NCBI GenBank assembly: GCA_964574335.1 | Contig: CAZNNH010000053.1 | Coordinates: 1 to 35,150, forward strand | Direction: 5' to 3' | Origin: CAZNNH01 sp964574335 | GTDB lineage: Bacteria > Acidobacteriota > Vicinamibacteria > Fen-336 | DNA length: 35,150 nt | Shown here: positions 11,401 to 18,822 of the stretch, piece after piece | How positions within the stretch are numbered: position 1 is the first letter of the stretch | Layout: each line of letters starts with the position of its first letter | Made by a program: the position numbers and the translations under genes | Notes under the pieces: generated by a model | Databases searched by the model: none | What the model was told of the DNA's origin: nothing | What the model saw: only the letters and a program-made list of their open reading frames with translations

Positions 11401-12403
11401 CCCCGGCGCCGATCGCGGTCACGTTGGCGAGCCCGGTGGCCTGCACCGGCGTGGTCGCCAGGGTGCCGTTGCCGTCGCCGAGCTGGCCGGCCGCGCCCGC
11501 CCCCCAGGCGTAGGCCGAGCCGCTGCAGACGGCCAGGGTGTAGCTTTCGCCGGCGGCGACCAGGATGGCGGGGGGCAGGGAGAGGGCGGCCACCGGGGCG
11601 AGCCGGTCGGTCTGGGTGCCGTCGCCAAGTTGGCCCTGGCCGTTGGCCCCCCACGACCACACGGTCGCGTCCGTCTTCAGCACCACGCTGTGGGCGCCGC
11701 CCGCGGCGATCGCCGCCACGCTCGAAAGGCCGGGGATCTGCACCGCCTGGGGCTGGTCGGTGGTGGTGCCGTCGCCGATTTGGCCGTGGTCGTTGGCTCC
11801 CCACGCGTACACGGAGTCGCCCACCAGGGCCAGCGAATGCTCGCCGCCGGCGGCCAGGGCGGTGATGCCGGTCAGCCCCGCCACGGCGACGGGCGTCGTC
11901 CGGTCGGTGGTGGTGGTGTCGCCGAGCTGGCCCCGGTCGTTGGCTCCAAAGGCCACCGCCGTCCCGCCCGTCTCGAGGGCGAGCGAGTGGGAGCCTCCGG
12001 CCGCGATCCCGGCGTACCCGCCGCCGACGAGGACCGGCGCGCTCGAGTCGGTGGTGGTGCCGTCGCCCAACTGGCCCCGGTCGTTGAGGCCCCAGGCGTA
12101 GACGGAGCCGGCGGCGGTCAGGGCCAGGCTGTGCTGGTCACCGGCGGCGACGGCGAGCACGCCGGTCAGCCCGGTCACCTGAACCGGCGTGAGGCGGTCG
12201 GTGGTGGTACCGTCGCCGAGCTGGCCGTGGTCGTTCGAGCCGAAGGCCCAGACGGTGCCGTCGGCCTTCAGGAGAACGGTGTGAGACGCCCCGCCGCCGA
12301 GGCTGTCGGCTGCAGCAGGGAGGCCGCCGGCGAGCAATACAAGAAGAAGCGACGGGACCAAGCGGAGCCTGGGCGAGCGTCGGTCTGCATCCGGTCTTGG
12401 CAT
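2476..12403 (-). CDS. Giant secreted protein with four RCC1 seven-bladed propellers, HEX_C-like linkers and TSP3 repeats
   Basis: The start chosen is ATG 12403, with GGAGG ten bases upstream; an in-frame GTG at 12421 would place the ribosome site inside the gene. Residues 1-32 form a signal peptide. Four RCC1 arrays follow at about residues 33-376, 1275-1630, 2038-2390 and 2807-3188. Each has exactly seven blades of the type AAG.HSLAL....V.AWG.N..GQLGDG. Linkers contain 7, 5 and 5 chitobiase/beta-hexosaminidase C-terminal-like units (GTY....VTL....HYTLDGSEPT). Two copies of a lectin- or SPRY-like domain that I cannot name lie in the first linker (about 544-698 and 791-945). The C-terminus carries DxDGD calcium loops of TSP3 type and an abruptly ending Ig-like start. 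Ten Ns at 3578-3587 break the frame artificially; nine missing bases restore one frame of 3308 residues. The likely role is a surface adhesin or scaffold. The ligand is unknown. Confidence 0.88.
3578..3587. other. Assembly gap (10 Ns) inside an RCC1 blade
   Basis: The Ns interrupt blade three of the fourth propeller. The flanks fit the recurrent coding motif ctgccg-tcgccgagc-tggcc, seen intact elsewhere in the gene, if exactly nine bases (tcgccgagc, part of the codons for Gln-Leu-Gly-Asp) are missing. Nine restores the reading frame and ten does not, so the N count is a placeholder and the apparent frameshift is not biological. Confidence 0.9.
9570..10770 (-). repeat. Duplicated unassigned domain within the RCC1 protein (two copies)
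   Basis: Two homologous stretches of about 155 residues lie at about 10770-10310 and 10030-9570, separated by one HEX_C-like unit. Both open with VEW plus a short acidic stretch. Both then share DGYVEF, the core AGLS....QSYTD.DYA.Y, YEGGVSRG or YEAGASRG, and YRKNG followed by FPLLVDTSLY or YPLLVDTSLY. The pattern resembles a concanavalin/SPRY-like beta-sandwich, but I do not recognise a named family. They lie only in the linker between propellers one and two. Confidence 0.7.
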
Positions 12404-12796
12404 CACTGCGTTTCCTCCCACGCGGCTATCGGCCAGCCACGACGCGACGATTGGACGCGACGAGCCGTCATGACGGACGGCAGCTCAACCGGATCAGGGA
12501 TGGCAGAGGTGGCGTGTGCCCTTGCGCCTCCCGTGTGCGCAAGCCGAAGACACCATATACCGTGGGGGTCGCCGGCCGGACAATAGTCCGTATAGCTCAT
12601 TTCGACACGGCCTTACATCCTCGTGACAAGGTTACGGCACTTCTTGTAGGGATTCGCGCCGATCGCGTGTCGGCGTAGCGCCTACACACCCGCTGTGCTT
12701 CGGCTCACCCACCTCGGTGACAACGCGCGCCCGACCGGGCGGACGACGCCCGTGTGTCGCGAATGAGGTTGGGGGGGGAAAACGTTTCGGCGCGGC
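12404..12796. other. Intergenic region between tRNA-Ser and the RCC1 gene
   Basis: About 390 bases without a convincing gene. It contains a candidate minus-strand promoter (12554-12583), a small GGCG-TAG-CGCC hairpin near 12672, and an eight-G run followed by four A near 12771. It presumably holds the 5' leader of the RCC1 gene. I see no further RNA gene in it. Confidence 0.6.
12554..12583 (-). promoter_or_regulatory. Candidate sigma70 promoter for the RCC1-RHS operon
   Basis: On the minus strand, TTGTCC (12583-12578) and TATATG (12559-12554) are separated by 18 bases, about 150 bases before the start at 12403. The hexamers match the consensus only moderately. Confidence 0.3.
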
Positions 12797-12881
12797 TGGC
12801 GGAGGGCGAGGGATTCGAACCCCCAAGGGCTTGCGCCCGGGAGCTTTCAAGGCTCCTGCCTTACCGTTAGGCTAGCCCTCC
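12797..12881 (-). tRNA. tRNA-Ser (anticodon UGA), 3' CCA encoded
   Basis: The 85-nt cloverleaf on the minus strand has a fully paired seven-base acceptor stem (GGAGGGC with GCCCTCC), discriminator G and encoded CCA. The anticodon stem GGAGC/GCTCC holds the loop CTTGAAA, giving anticodon TGA. The long variable arm (GGGC-GCAA-GCCC) is the class II mark of Ser tRNAs, and the T-loop is TTCGAAT. The D-arm is compact (GCCT-AACGGTA-AGGC) compared with most bacterial Ser tRNAs. Confidence 0.95.
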
Positions 12882-12992
12882 GTCGAGTCCTCTCGAAGCG
12901 TAGCAGATTCGGCGAAGCGGTGTGCTCGAGGGAGGATCGGCGCCTCGCCTCACGGCCCCGTCCCCGTGCGCCGCGTGGCCGACACCCTCTGC

Positions 12993-12998
12993 TACAAT
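12993..12998 (+). promoter_or_regulatory. Candidate -10 element upstream of the GAF gene
   Basis: TACAAT preceded by GC lies 25 bases before ATG 13024 and would give a leader of about 19 bases. No clear -35 hexamer is visible. Similar G(C/G)TAnnnT elements precede galU, polA and fmdB. Confidence 0.35.
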
Positions 12999-13023
12999 GC
13001 CAGCAACGTTTTGGCCCCGGATC

Positions 13024-14118
13024 ATGAACACTGAGCGGCTCTTGCGGGAAGTGGAGCGTCGCCTGGTCGGTCTGCCCGAGCAGCACCGCGACGAGATCCT
13101 GGACGCGGTGCGGGAGGAGATCTCCCGCGAGCGCCGCCGCGTCGATCCGGCGCCCACCATGGAGGCCGAGCGGGAGCGCCGGCTGGAAGCGGAGACGCTG
13201 CGCGAGGTGCTCGAGGCCATCAACCGACACGCCAACCTCGAGGACACCATCAGCGAGGTGCTCAAGCAGCTCTCGAGGCTGCTGGTCTTCGACTCGTGCT
13301 GCGTGGCGCTGGCCGGGGCCGAGGGGTTCCGGATCACGACGGTGCGTGGCTTCCAGGAGCCCGGCAAGGCGATCGGGACCGTGATGCGCCACCGGTTGAC
13401 CGAGGCCATCCTCGAAGAGCGCGCTTCGCTGGTCGTGGGTGACGTCTCGCAGGACGACCGCTTCGAGCCGCCCGAGGGGCTCGAGGGGATTCGGTCGTGG
13501 GCCGGCCTCCCGTTGATGGTGGAGGGGCAGCTCCTGGGGCTCTTGACGCTGCACCGGCACCAGGTCGTCCCTTTCGACGAGGAGGACCTGCACCGCGCCA
13601 AGGCGGTGGCCTTCTCGGCGGCGGCGGCCATCCGCAAGTCGCAGCTACACGAGCACGTGCGTCGCTACGCCGCCTTGATGGAGCGGGTGGTGGCGGTCGA
13701 CCAGGCGGTCTTCCAGGGTCGCTCGGCGGCCGAGGTGGCACAGGTCATCCTCGACGGGGCGCTGCGGATCAGCGGCAACTCGCATGGACTGCTGGCGCTC
13801 TTCGGCCGGGACGGCGCCCGGATCGCGGCCACCAGCGGCGGGCCACTGGAGGCCACCCAGGGATCTGTCGCGCCCGACGAGCTGACGGCGCCCGGCCTGG
13901 TCCGGCTGGACCGAGAGGCCGTGGGCTCGCTGGGACGCGCGCTGGGCGTCTTGCTCCCCCCGGGCGAGATGGAGGTCTTCCCGCTGGCCACCGAGGACGC
14001 CCCTGTGGGCGTGCTGGCCTTGCTGGAGGCTCGCGGCGACGGCCCGCGCGACACGCTGATGGAGGCCTACACCTCGCGGGCCGCCACCGCCTATCGGCAT
14101 GCTGTCGGCTGTCGCTAA
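13024..14118 (+). CDS. Tandem GAF-domain sensor protein
   Basis: A protein of 364 residues. ATG 13024 (MNTERLLREVE) is preferred to an upstream in-frame start at 12922, because the extra 34 residues are low-complexity and would lie over the candidate promoter. The N-terminal 60 residues are charged and probably coiled-coil. A first GAF domain spans about residues 65-200, with typical features: SRLLVFDSCCVALAG, VVGDVSQDDRF, AGLPLMVEGQLLGLLTL and a helix ending in AIRKSQLHEHV. A second, weaker GAF-like domain covers about 215-360 and ends in VGVLALLEARG. No output domain is present. GAF domains bind small ligands or mediate protein contacts. The kinase gene follows 67 bases downstream on the same strand, so this protein may be a cytoplasmic partner of that kinase (inference). 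Confidence 0.85.
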   Translation: MNTERLLREVERRLVGLPEQHRDEILDAVREEISRERRRVDPAPTMEAERERRLEAETLREVLEAINRHANLEDTISEVLKQLSRLLVFDSCCVALAGAEGFRITTVRGFQEPGKAIGTVMRHRLTEAILEERASLVVGDVSQDDRFEPPEGLEGIRSWAGLPLMVEGQLLGLLTLHRHQVVPFDEEDLHRAKAVAFSAAAAIRKSQLHEHVRRYAALMERVVAVDQAVFQGRSAAEVAQVILDGALRISGNSHGLLALFGRDGARIAATSGGPLEATQGSVAPDELTAPGLVRLDREAVGSLGRALGVLLPPGEMEVFPLATEDAPVGVLALLEARGDGPRDTLMEAYTSRAATAYRHAVGCR

Positions 14119-14185
14119 CCCCTCCCGTGGTCTTCGGGCTTCCGCGCCCGCGCCCAGAGGCGGATCGATGAGGCGCTGACCGGTC

Positions 14186-16042
14186 ATGGACAAGCTCGGG
14201 CGATACGAGATCGTCGAGGAAGTGGGGCGTGGGGCGATGGGCGTGGTCTACCGTGCCCAGGACCCGGTCATCGGCCGCGACGTCGCCATCAAGGCCATCA
14301 ACAAAGAGTTCCTGGCCACCGTCGACTCCGGCGCGCAGGAGTTCCTGGAGCGCTTCCGGCGGGAGGCCCAGGTCGCGGGCGGGATGAGCCACCCGAACAT
14401 CGTCAAGGTGTTCGACCTGGGGGACGACTTCATCGTGATGGAGCTGGTGCGGGGCCGCACGCTGGCCGCCCTGATCGAGTCCGGCCGGTTGGAGCAGGCC
14501 GAGGCGTTGCGAGTCGTCGAGGCGGTGGCCGACGCCCTCAGCTACGCGCACGGCCTCGGCATCACCCACCGCGACGTGAAGCCCGCCAACGTGATGATCC
14601 AGGACGACGGCACCGTGAAGGTGATGGACTTCGGCCTGGCCCGGATCGAATCGTCCAACCTCACCGCCGCCGGCGCGGTGCTCGGCTCGGCCGCGTACAT
14701 GGCGCCGGAGGTGATCCTGGGCCAGCCGGCCGATACGCGCAGCGACGTGTTCAGCCTCGGCGTGCTGGCCTACGAGGCCCTGACCGGCAGGCGCCCGTTC
14801 ACCGGGAAGACCATCAGCGTGATCATGACCTGCATCGTCCGCGAGCCCCCCAAGCCGGTCGCTGCCGACGCCGGAGCGGGACCCCTCGACCAGGTGTTCG
14901 CCCAGGCCCTGGCCAAGGAGCCGGGCCAGCGCTTTGCGTCGGCGGTCGAGCTGGCCTCGGCGCTGCGCCGGGCCGCCCAGGGGACCGCGCCCCGCCCGGA
15001 GGCGGAGGTTGGAGAGGAGACCGGGGAAGCCTCGCTCCTGTTGGTGGATGCCGAGGAGGTCCTCGGTAGCTCGGCGGGCAAGGAGACGATGGTGGTGGCC
15101 GAGGGCGCCACGGCCGGGGATGGCGAGGCCACGGCCGTGATCGCGAAGGGCAACGACGGCGCCAAGACGTTGGCCCTGGCAAAGAGCCCTCTCCTATCGG
15201 GCGAGCCGGCGGCCCAGCCGGTGACGCCGCAACGATCCCAGGCGGACGCCGCCGGTCGCGACGATGGCGCCTCGACGTTGGCCTTCGCGAAGAGCCCGCT
15301 CCTGGCCGGCGAGCCCGCGCCGGAGGCGCCGCCCCCAACCCAGGCGGGGGACGCCACCGCCGCGTACGAGCCTCTGGCCACGCGAGTCGACGGAGTCCCC
15401 GAGCCCGTGGTGACCACACCCACGCCTCCCGCCACCGGCCGGCGAGGCCGGATGCCTCTCGCGGTGGCCGGGCTGGTGGTGCTCGTGCTGCTGGTCGGGC
15501 TGGGCGCGGTCGGCGTGATCGGCTGGCGCTTCTTCGCAGGCCACTCCTCAGCAACGACCGAGGAGGCCGAGCCGCCGGCCGCGGCTCCCGCAGCGGACGA
15601 GGCCGGCGCCCGGGACGTCAGCGTTCCCGACGAGCCGGCGACACCGGAGCCAACAGCGCCGGCCGAGACCGTCCGTCCCGAGCCGACCCCCAAGCACCCG
15701 CCCCACGCCCCGCCCGCGGCCCGCGTCACCCGGACGGCGCCGCCGTCGTCCCGCCCGGCTCCGGTTCCGGCGCCGCCGGAGAAGGTGACCCCGCCCAAGA
15801 GGCTCTCCGGCCGATCGCCCAAGCTGCCCCGCGGGACCCCGCTCCCGGCCAGCGTGCTGGTCGAGTTCGTGGTGCGGGAGGACGGGACCGTCGGCGAGGC
15901 GCGGGTCGCCGAGTCGGGCGGCGAGGCCCTCGACGTCGTGTGCCTCGAGGCGGTGCGCGACTGGCGCTATCAGCCGGCGAAGACGGGGGGCGTCGCGGTC
16001 AGCTACCGCCAGCAGCATCGGTTCACGTTCCGAGATCGCTGA
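14186..16042 (+). CDS. Transmembrane Ser/Thr protein kinase with C-terminal TonB domain
   Basis: A protein of 618 residues with a Hanks-type kinase at about 7-265. Visible features are the glycine loop GRGAMG (14-19), Lys36 in VAIKAI, catalytic HRDVKPANV with Asp130, DFGLAR with Asp148, and the APE motif. A Thr/Ser-rich cytoplasmic linker (about 270-420) contains a duplicated segment (TLALAKSPLL near 327, TLAFAKSPLL near 363). A single membrane helix at about 425-450 is followed by a Pro/Ala-rich periplasmic stretch. The C-terminal 70 residues match the TonB C-terminal fold (PASVLVEFVVREDGTVGEAR, then A-V-R-D-W-R-Y-Q-P). The kinase should therefore be cytoplasmic and the TonB domain periplasmic. 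The partner of the TonB domain is unknown; it may sense the envelope or an outer-membrane protein. It probably forms an operon with the GAF gene. Confidence 0.93.
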   Translation: MDKLGRYEIVEEVGRGAMGVVYRAQDPVIGRDVAIKAINKEFLATVDSGAQEFLERFRREAQVAGGMSHPNIVKVFDLGDDFIVMELVRGRTLAALIESGRLEQAEALRVVEAVADALSYAHGLGITHRDVKPANVMIQDDGTVKVMDFGLARIESSNLTAAGAVLGSAAYMAPEVILGQPADTRSDVFSLGVLAYEALTGRRPFTGKTISVIMTCIVREPPKPVAADAGAGPLDQVFAQALAKEPGQRFASAVELASALRRAAQGTAPRPEAEVGEETGEASLLLVDAEEVLGSSAGKETMVVAEGATAGDGEATAVIAKGNDGAKTLALAKSPLLSGEPAAQPVTPQRSQADAAGRDDGASTLAFAKSPLLAGEPAPEAPPPTQAGDATAAYEPLATRVDGVPEPVVTTPTPPATGRRGRMPLAVAGLVVLVLLVGLGAVGVIGWRFFAGHSSATTEEAEPPAAAPAADEAGARDVSVPDEPATPEPTAPAETVRPEPTPKHPPHAPPAARVTRTAPPSSRPAPVPAPPEKVTPPKRLSGRSPKLPRGTPLPASVLVEFVVREDGTVGEARVAESGGEALDVVCLEAVRDWRYQPAKTGGVAVSYRQQHRFTFRDR

Positions 16043-16043
16043 G

Positions 16044-16063
16044 CGGGGGGCTCCCGCCCCCCG
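16044..16063. terminator. Hairpin between convergent kinase and serS genes
   Basis: A perfect eight-base stem (CGGGGGGC / GCCCCCCG) with loop TCCC begins just after the kinase stop, with no T-tract on either strand. Its place between convergent genes suggests a bidirectional stop or 3'-end stabiliser. Confidence 0.5.
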
Positions 16064-16102
16064 ATCCCCCGGACCCGAACGCGGGGCCTTCCGGCGTCGC
16101 GT

Positions 16103-17413
16103 CTAGGAGGGTGTGGTCTCCCGCTTCACGATCCGGTCCACGCCGAGATAGGGGCGAAGCGCCCCGGGGATCCGGACCGAGCCGTCCGGTTGCTGGTGGT
16201 TCTCCAGGATGGCAATCAGGGTCCGCCCCACCGCCAACCCGCTGCCGTTGAGGGTGTGGACGAAGCGGGGCTTGGCGCCGGGCTCGGGACGGTAGCGCAG
16301 GCTGGCCCGTCGGGCCTGGAAGTCGCCGCAGCTCGAGCACGACGAGATCTCGCGGTAGGCGGACTGGCCGGGCAGCCAGACCTCCAGGTCGTAGGTCTTG
16401 ACGGCGGAGAAGCCCAGGTCGCCGGTGCACAGGCTGACCACCCGGTAGGGGAGCTCGAGCCGCTTCAGCACCTCCTCGGCGTCGGTCACCATCGCCTCCA
16501 GCTCGGCCATCGAGGAGTCCGGCGTGGTCAGCTTGACCAGCTCGACCTTGTGGAACTGGTGCTGGCGGAAGAGGCCCCGCACGTCCTTGCCGTAGGAGCC
16601 GGCCTCGGAGCGGAAGCAGGGCGTGAAGGCCACGTACTTGAGCGGGAGCAGCGTTGCTTCGAGGATCTCGTCCCGGTGGAGGTTGGTGAGCGGGACCTCG
16701 GCGGTCGGGATCAGATACAGCTCGCGGTCCCCGGCCCGGGTCTTGAACAGGTCGCTCTCGAACTTGGGGAGCTGGCCGGTGCCGAGCAGCGTCTCGGCGG
16801 TGACCAGGTAGGGGGGCACCACCTCCAGGTAGCCTCGCTCGCGGGTGTGCAGGTCGAGCATGAGCTGGACCAGGGCCCGCTCCAGCCGGGCGCCCACGTC
16901 CCACTGGACGACGAAGCGGGCCCCCGAGATCTTGGCCGCTCGCTCGAAGTCCAGGATCCCGAGCTCTGGCCCCAGCTCGAAGTGGGGCTTGGGCGGGAAG
17001 GAGAAGCTCGCCGGCTCGCCCACCCTTCGCTCCTCGCGGTTCGCCGAGGCGTCGGCGCCCGCAGGGACGCTCTCGTCAGGGAGGTTGGGGATCTGCAGCA
17101 GCGTCTCGTGGAGCCCCGTCTCCACCTGCCGCAGGTGTTGCTCGAGGGACTTGACGCGCTCGGAGACACCCTTCATCTCCTCCTTGAGCGCCGCCGCGTC
17201 TTCTCGAGCCTTGGAGCGGCGGGCGATCTCCTCTCCGCAGACGCGGCGCCGGTGGCGCAGCTCCTCGACCTCCTGGATCAGCGCCCGGCGCTCGGTGTCG
17301 AGGGCCCAGGGGTCGTTCTGGTCGAGCCCGGCCCCGGAGAGGCTGGAGCCGCGCTGGGCCAGCATCTCGGCGATCCGTTCCTTGTTCGAGACGACGTACT
17401 TGGGGTCCAGCAC
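16103..17413 (-). CDS. serS: Seryl-tRNA synthetase
   Basis: A 436-residue cytoplasmic class II aminoacyl-tRNA synthetase that charges tRNA-Ser with serine using ATP. The N-terminal 110 residues form the tRNA-binding antiparallel coiled coil (charged stretch ending in ETLLQIPNLPDESVP). The catalytic core shows the TAEVPL serine-site segment, motif 2 (FRSEAGSYGKDVRGLFRQHQF) and motif 3 (NGSGLAVGRTLIAILEN), plus SSCGDFQARR. Translation starts at GTG 17413, with GGAGGAGG a few bases upstream. Length is normal for the family. It is divergent from galU. A tRNA-Ser(UGA) lies 4.5 kb away but is not linked transcriptionally. Confidence 0.97.
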   Translation of the reverse strand: MLDPKYVVSNKERIAEMLAQRGSSLSGAGLDQNDPWALDTERRALIQEVEELRHRRRVCGEEIARRSKAREDAAALKEEMKGVSERVKSLEQHLRQVETGLHETLLQIPNLPDESVPAGADASANREERRVGEPASFSFPPKPHFELGPELGILDFERAAKISGARFVVQWDVGARLERALVQLMLDLHTRERGYLEVVPPYLVTAETLLGTGQLPKFESDLFKTRAGDRELYLIPTAEVPLTNLHRDEILEATLLPLKYVAFTPCFRSEAGSYGKDVRGLFRQHQFHKVELVKLTTPDSSMAELEAMVTDAEEVLKRLELPYRVVSLCTGDLGFSAVKTYDLEVWLPGQSAYREISSCSSCGDFQARRASLRYRPEPGAKPRFVHTLNGSGLAVGRTLIAILENHQQPDGSVRIPGALRPYLGVDRIVKRETTPS

Positions 17414-17474
17414 CGGGCCTCCTCCGCTTGGGAGCGCGAGGATAGCACGAGCAGCGGGCCTATCTGGCCTGTGG

Positions 17475-17480
17475 TAGGAT
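17475..17480 (+). promoter_or_regulatory. Candidate -10 element of galU
   Basis: TAGGAT lies ten bases before ATG 17491, so transcription would start within about four bases of the start codon. No Shine-Dalgarno sequence and no clear -35 are visible. A mirror element TATCCT on the minus strand (17439-17444) could serve serS. Confidence 0.35.
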
Positions 17481-17490
17481 CACGCACTCC

Positions 17491-18372
17491 ATGCCCCCGA
17501 CGAAGAAGCTGCGCAAGGCCATCTTCCCGGCCGCCGGCCTGGGCACGCGCTTCCTCCCCGCCACCAAGGCCCAGCCCAAGGAGATGCTGCCGCTGGTCGA
17601 CAAGCCGATCATCCAGTACGCCATCGAGGAGGCGGTGGCGTCTGGGCTGACCAACATCATCATCGTGACCGGCCGGGGCAAGAACGCCATCGAGGACCAC
17701 TTCGACGTCTCCAGCGAGCTGGAACGGCTGCTCGAGGCGCGGGGCAAGCTGGACCTGCTGGAGCAGGTGCGGGCGATCTCCAACATGATCAACGTCAGCT
17801 ACGTTCGCCAGGGCGAGGCCCTCGGGCTGGGCCACGCCGTGCTGATGGCCCGCGACCTGGTGGGCGACGAGCCGTTCGCGGTGATGCTCGGCGACGACAT
17901 CATCGACAGCCCGGTCCCGTGCATGAAGCAGATGGTCGACGTCTACGAGGCCCACGGCGGGCCGGTGGTGGCGGTCCACCGCGTGCCCCGGGAGGAGCTC
18001 TCGTCCTACGGCGTGATCGCGGGCGTGCCGGAAGGGACGAGCGGCAAGGTCTATCGGGTCCACGATCTGGTGGAGAAGCCGCGGGTCGAGGAGGCGCCCA
18101 GCAACCTGGCCATCATCGGGCGCTACATCCTGACCCCCGACGTCTTCGAGGCCCTGGAGAAGACCCCGCGTGACGCCGGCGGCGAGATCCAGCTCACCAA
18201 CGCCCTGCGCTCGCTGCGGAAGACACGGCCGCTGTTCGGCTACGAGTTCGACGGCGTGCGCCACGACGCCGGCAACAAGCTCGGCTTCCTGAAGGCGACC
18301 GTCGAGTTCGCCTTGAAGCGCGACGACCTCGGCGCTGCCTTCCGCGAGTACCTCAAGTCGCTCACCCTCTGA
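17491..18372 (+). CDS. galU: UTP-glucose-1-phosphate uridylyltransferase
   Basis: A 293-residue cytoplasmic enzyme that makes UDP-glucose from glucose-1-phosphate and UTP for envelope polysaccharide and trehalose or glycogen precursors. The nucleotide-binding signature AAGLGTRFLPATKAQPKEM lies at residues 14-32. VDKPIIQYAIEEA, the substrate-loop region QGEALGLGHAV, the metal-binding GDDII and the conserved LVEKP and GEIQLTNAL segments follow in the normal order. Length and architecture match bacterial GalU. It is transcribed alone, divergent from serS and convergent with fmdB, with a strong hairpin just downstream. Confidence 0.96.
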   Translation: MPPTKKLRKAIFPAAGLGTRFLPATKAQPKEMLPLVDKPIIQYAIEEAVASGLTNIIIVTGRGKNAIEDHFDVSSELERLLEARGKLDLLEQVRAISNMINVSYVRQGEALGLGHAVLMARDLVGDEPFAVMLGDDIIDSPVPCMKQMVDVYEAHGGPVVAVHRVPREELSSYGVIAGVPEGTSGKVYRVHDLVEKPRVEEAPSNLAIIGRYILTPDVFEALEKTPRDAGGEIQLTNALRSLRKTRPLFGYEFDGVRHDAGNKLGFLKATVEFALKRDDLGAAFREYLKSLTL

Positions 18373-18402
18373 CCCGGCAGGGCGCTCACACCCGAAGGTG
18401 GG

Positions 18403-18428
18403 CCCCCGGGCTCCGTGGAGCCCGGGGG
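18403..18428. terminator. Strong hairpin between galU and fmdB
   Basis: A perfect 12-base inverted repeat (CCCCCGGGCTCC / GGAGCCCGGGGG) around a two-base centre lies between convergent genes, 30 bases after the galU stop and 32 before the fmdB stop. There is no U-tract on either side, so the class is uncertain, but it is well placed as a bidirectional terminator. Confidence 0.6.
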
Positions 18429-18459
18429 ACGTGTGAGGCAGGGTTACGAGGGTATAAAG

Positions 18460-18750
18460 CTACTTCGTGGGGCTACTGCCAGAGGCAGAGCTATCTTTGG
18501 ATGTGGATGGTGTAGGAGAGCTGGTGTCGGACTTGGCCGAGCCCTCGTCCTTGGTCTTCCCGTTGCCGGAGGACTTGCGGGCGTAGTCGGTGACGTACCA
18601 GCCAGTCCCCTTGAACTGGATGGCCGGCGCCGAGAGCAGCTTCTCCACCCGGCTTCCACACCTCGGGCACGCGGTGAGCGCCGGGTCGGAGAACCTCTGG
18701 AGCAGCTCGAAGCGTCCACAGTCCTCACACTCGTATTCGTAAAGAGGCAT
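18460..18750 (-). CDS. FmdB-family zinc-ribbon protein
   Basis: A 96-residue protein opening with MPLYEYECEDCG, the hallmark of the FmdB/CxxC_CxxC_SSSS family. The zinc-ribbon cysteines are Cys8, Cys11, Cys28 and Cys31 (CPRCGS), followed by FKGTGWYVTDY, which is typical of longer family members. The last 40 residues are a low-complexity Ser/Thr/Lys tail without predicted structure. The family is often described as regulatory, but its biochemical role is not established. It lies 72 bases after polA on the same strand and has its own good promoter overlapped by an inverted repeat. Confidence 0.9.
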   Translation of the reverse strand: MPLYEYECEDCGRFELLQRFSDPALTACPRCGSRVEKLLSAPAIQFKGTGWYVTDYARKSSGNGKTKDEGSAKSDTSSPTPSTSKDSSASGSSPTK

Positions 18751-18770
18751 CGGCTCAAAAGTCCCTGAGA

Positions 18771-18805
18771 GTCTGCATGTTACCGCAGACGGCGGTGGTC
18801 GTCAA
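18771..18805 (-). promoter_or_regulatory. fmdB promoter with inverted repeat flanking the -10
   Basis: On the minus strand, TTGACG (18805-18800) and TAACAT (18782-18777) are exactly 17 bases apart, a near-consensus sigma70 promoter that predicts transcription from about 18770. GTCTGC-N8-GCAGAC (18790-18771) is a perfect six-base inverted repeat whose arms flank the -10 box, the layout of a repressor operator. The regulator is unknown. The repeat could alternatively form an RNA stem at the end of the polA transcript. Confidence 0.6.
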
Positions 18806-18822
18806 CCCGGCCGGCCGCCGAC

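Noticed and set aside
3720..12250. Many copies of a short DNA motif (gccgtcgccgagctggcc and variants), at first sight like a CRISPR or satellite array
   Set aside because: Spacing follows the roughly 50-residue RCC1 blade and the variants keep the QLGDG coding sense, so these are coding repeats, not CRISPR units.
12404..12421. Upstream GTG start for the RCC1 protein
   Set aside because: It would place the ribosome binding site inside the coding region; ATG 12403 gives a normal signal peptide with GGAGG at a proper distance.
12771..12784. Run of eight G followed by four A as a phase-variation tract
   Set aside because: It lies in a non-coding gap next to the tRNA, not in a start region or a known promoter spacer, so there is no gene it could switch.
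12922..13023. 34-codon N-terminal extension of the GAF protein
   Set aside because: Composition is unlike a protein N-terminus, and it overlaps a TACAAT promoter-like element; the ATG at 13024 is preferred.
12797..17413. tRNA-Ser and serS as a linked regulatory unit
   Set aside because: They are separated by two plus-strand genes with no shared promoter or T-box-like leader; proximity looks accidental.
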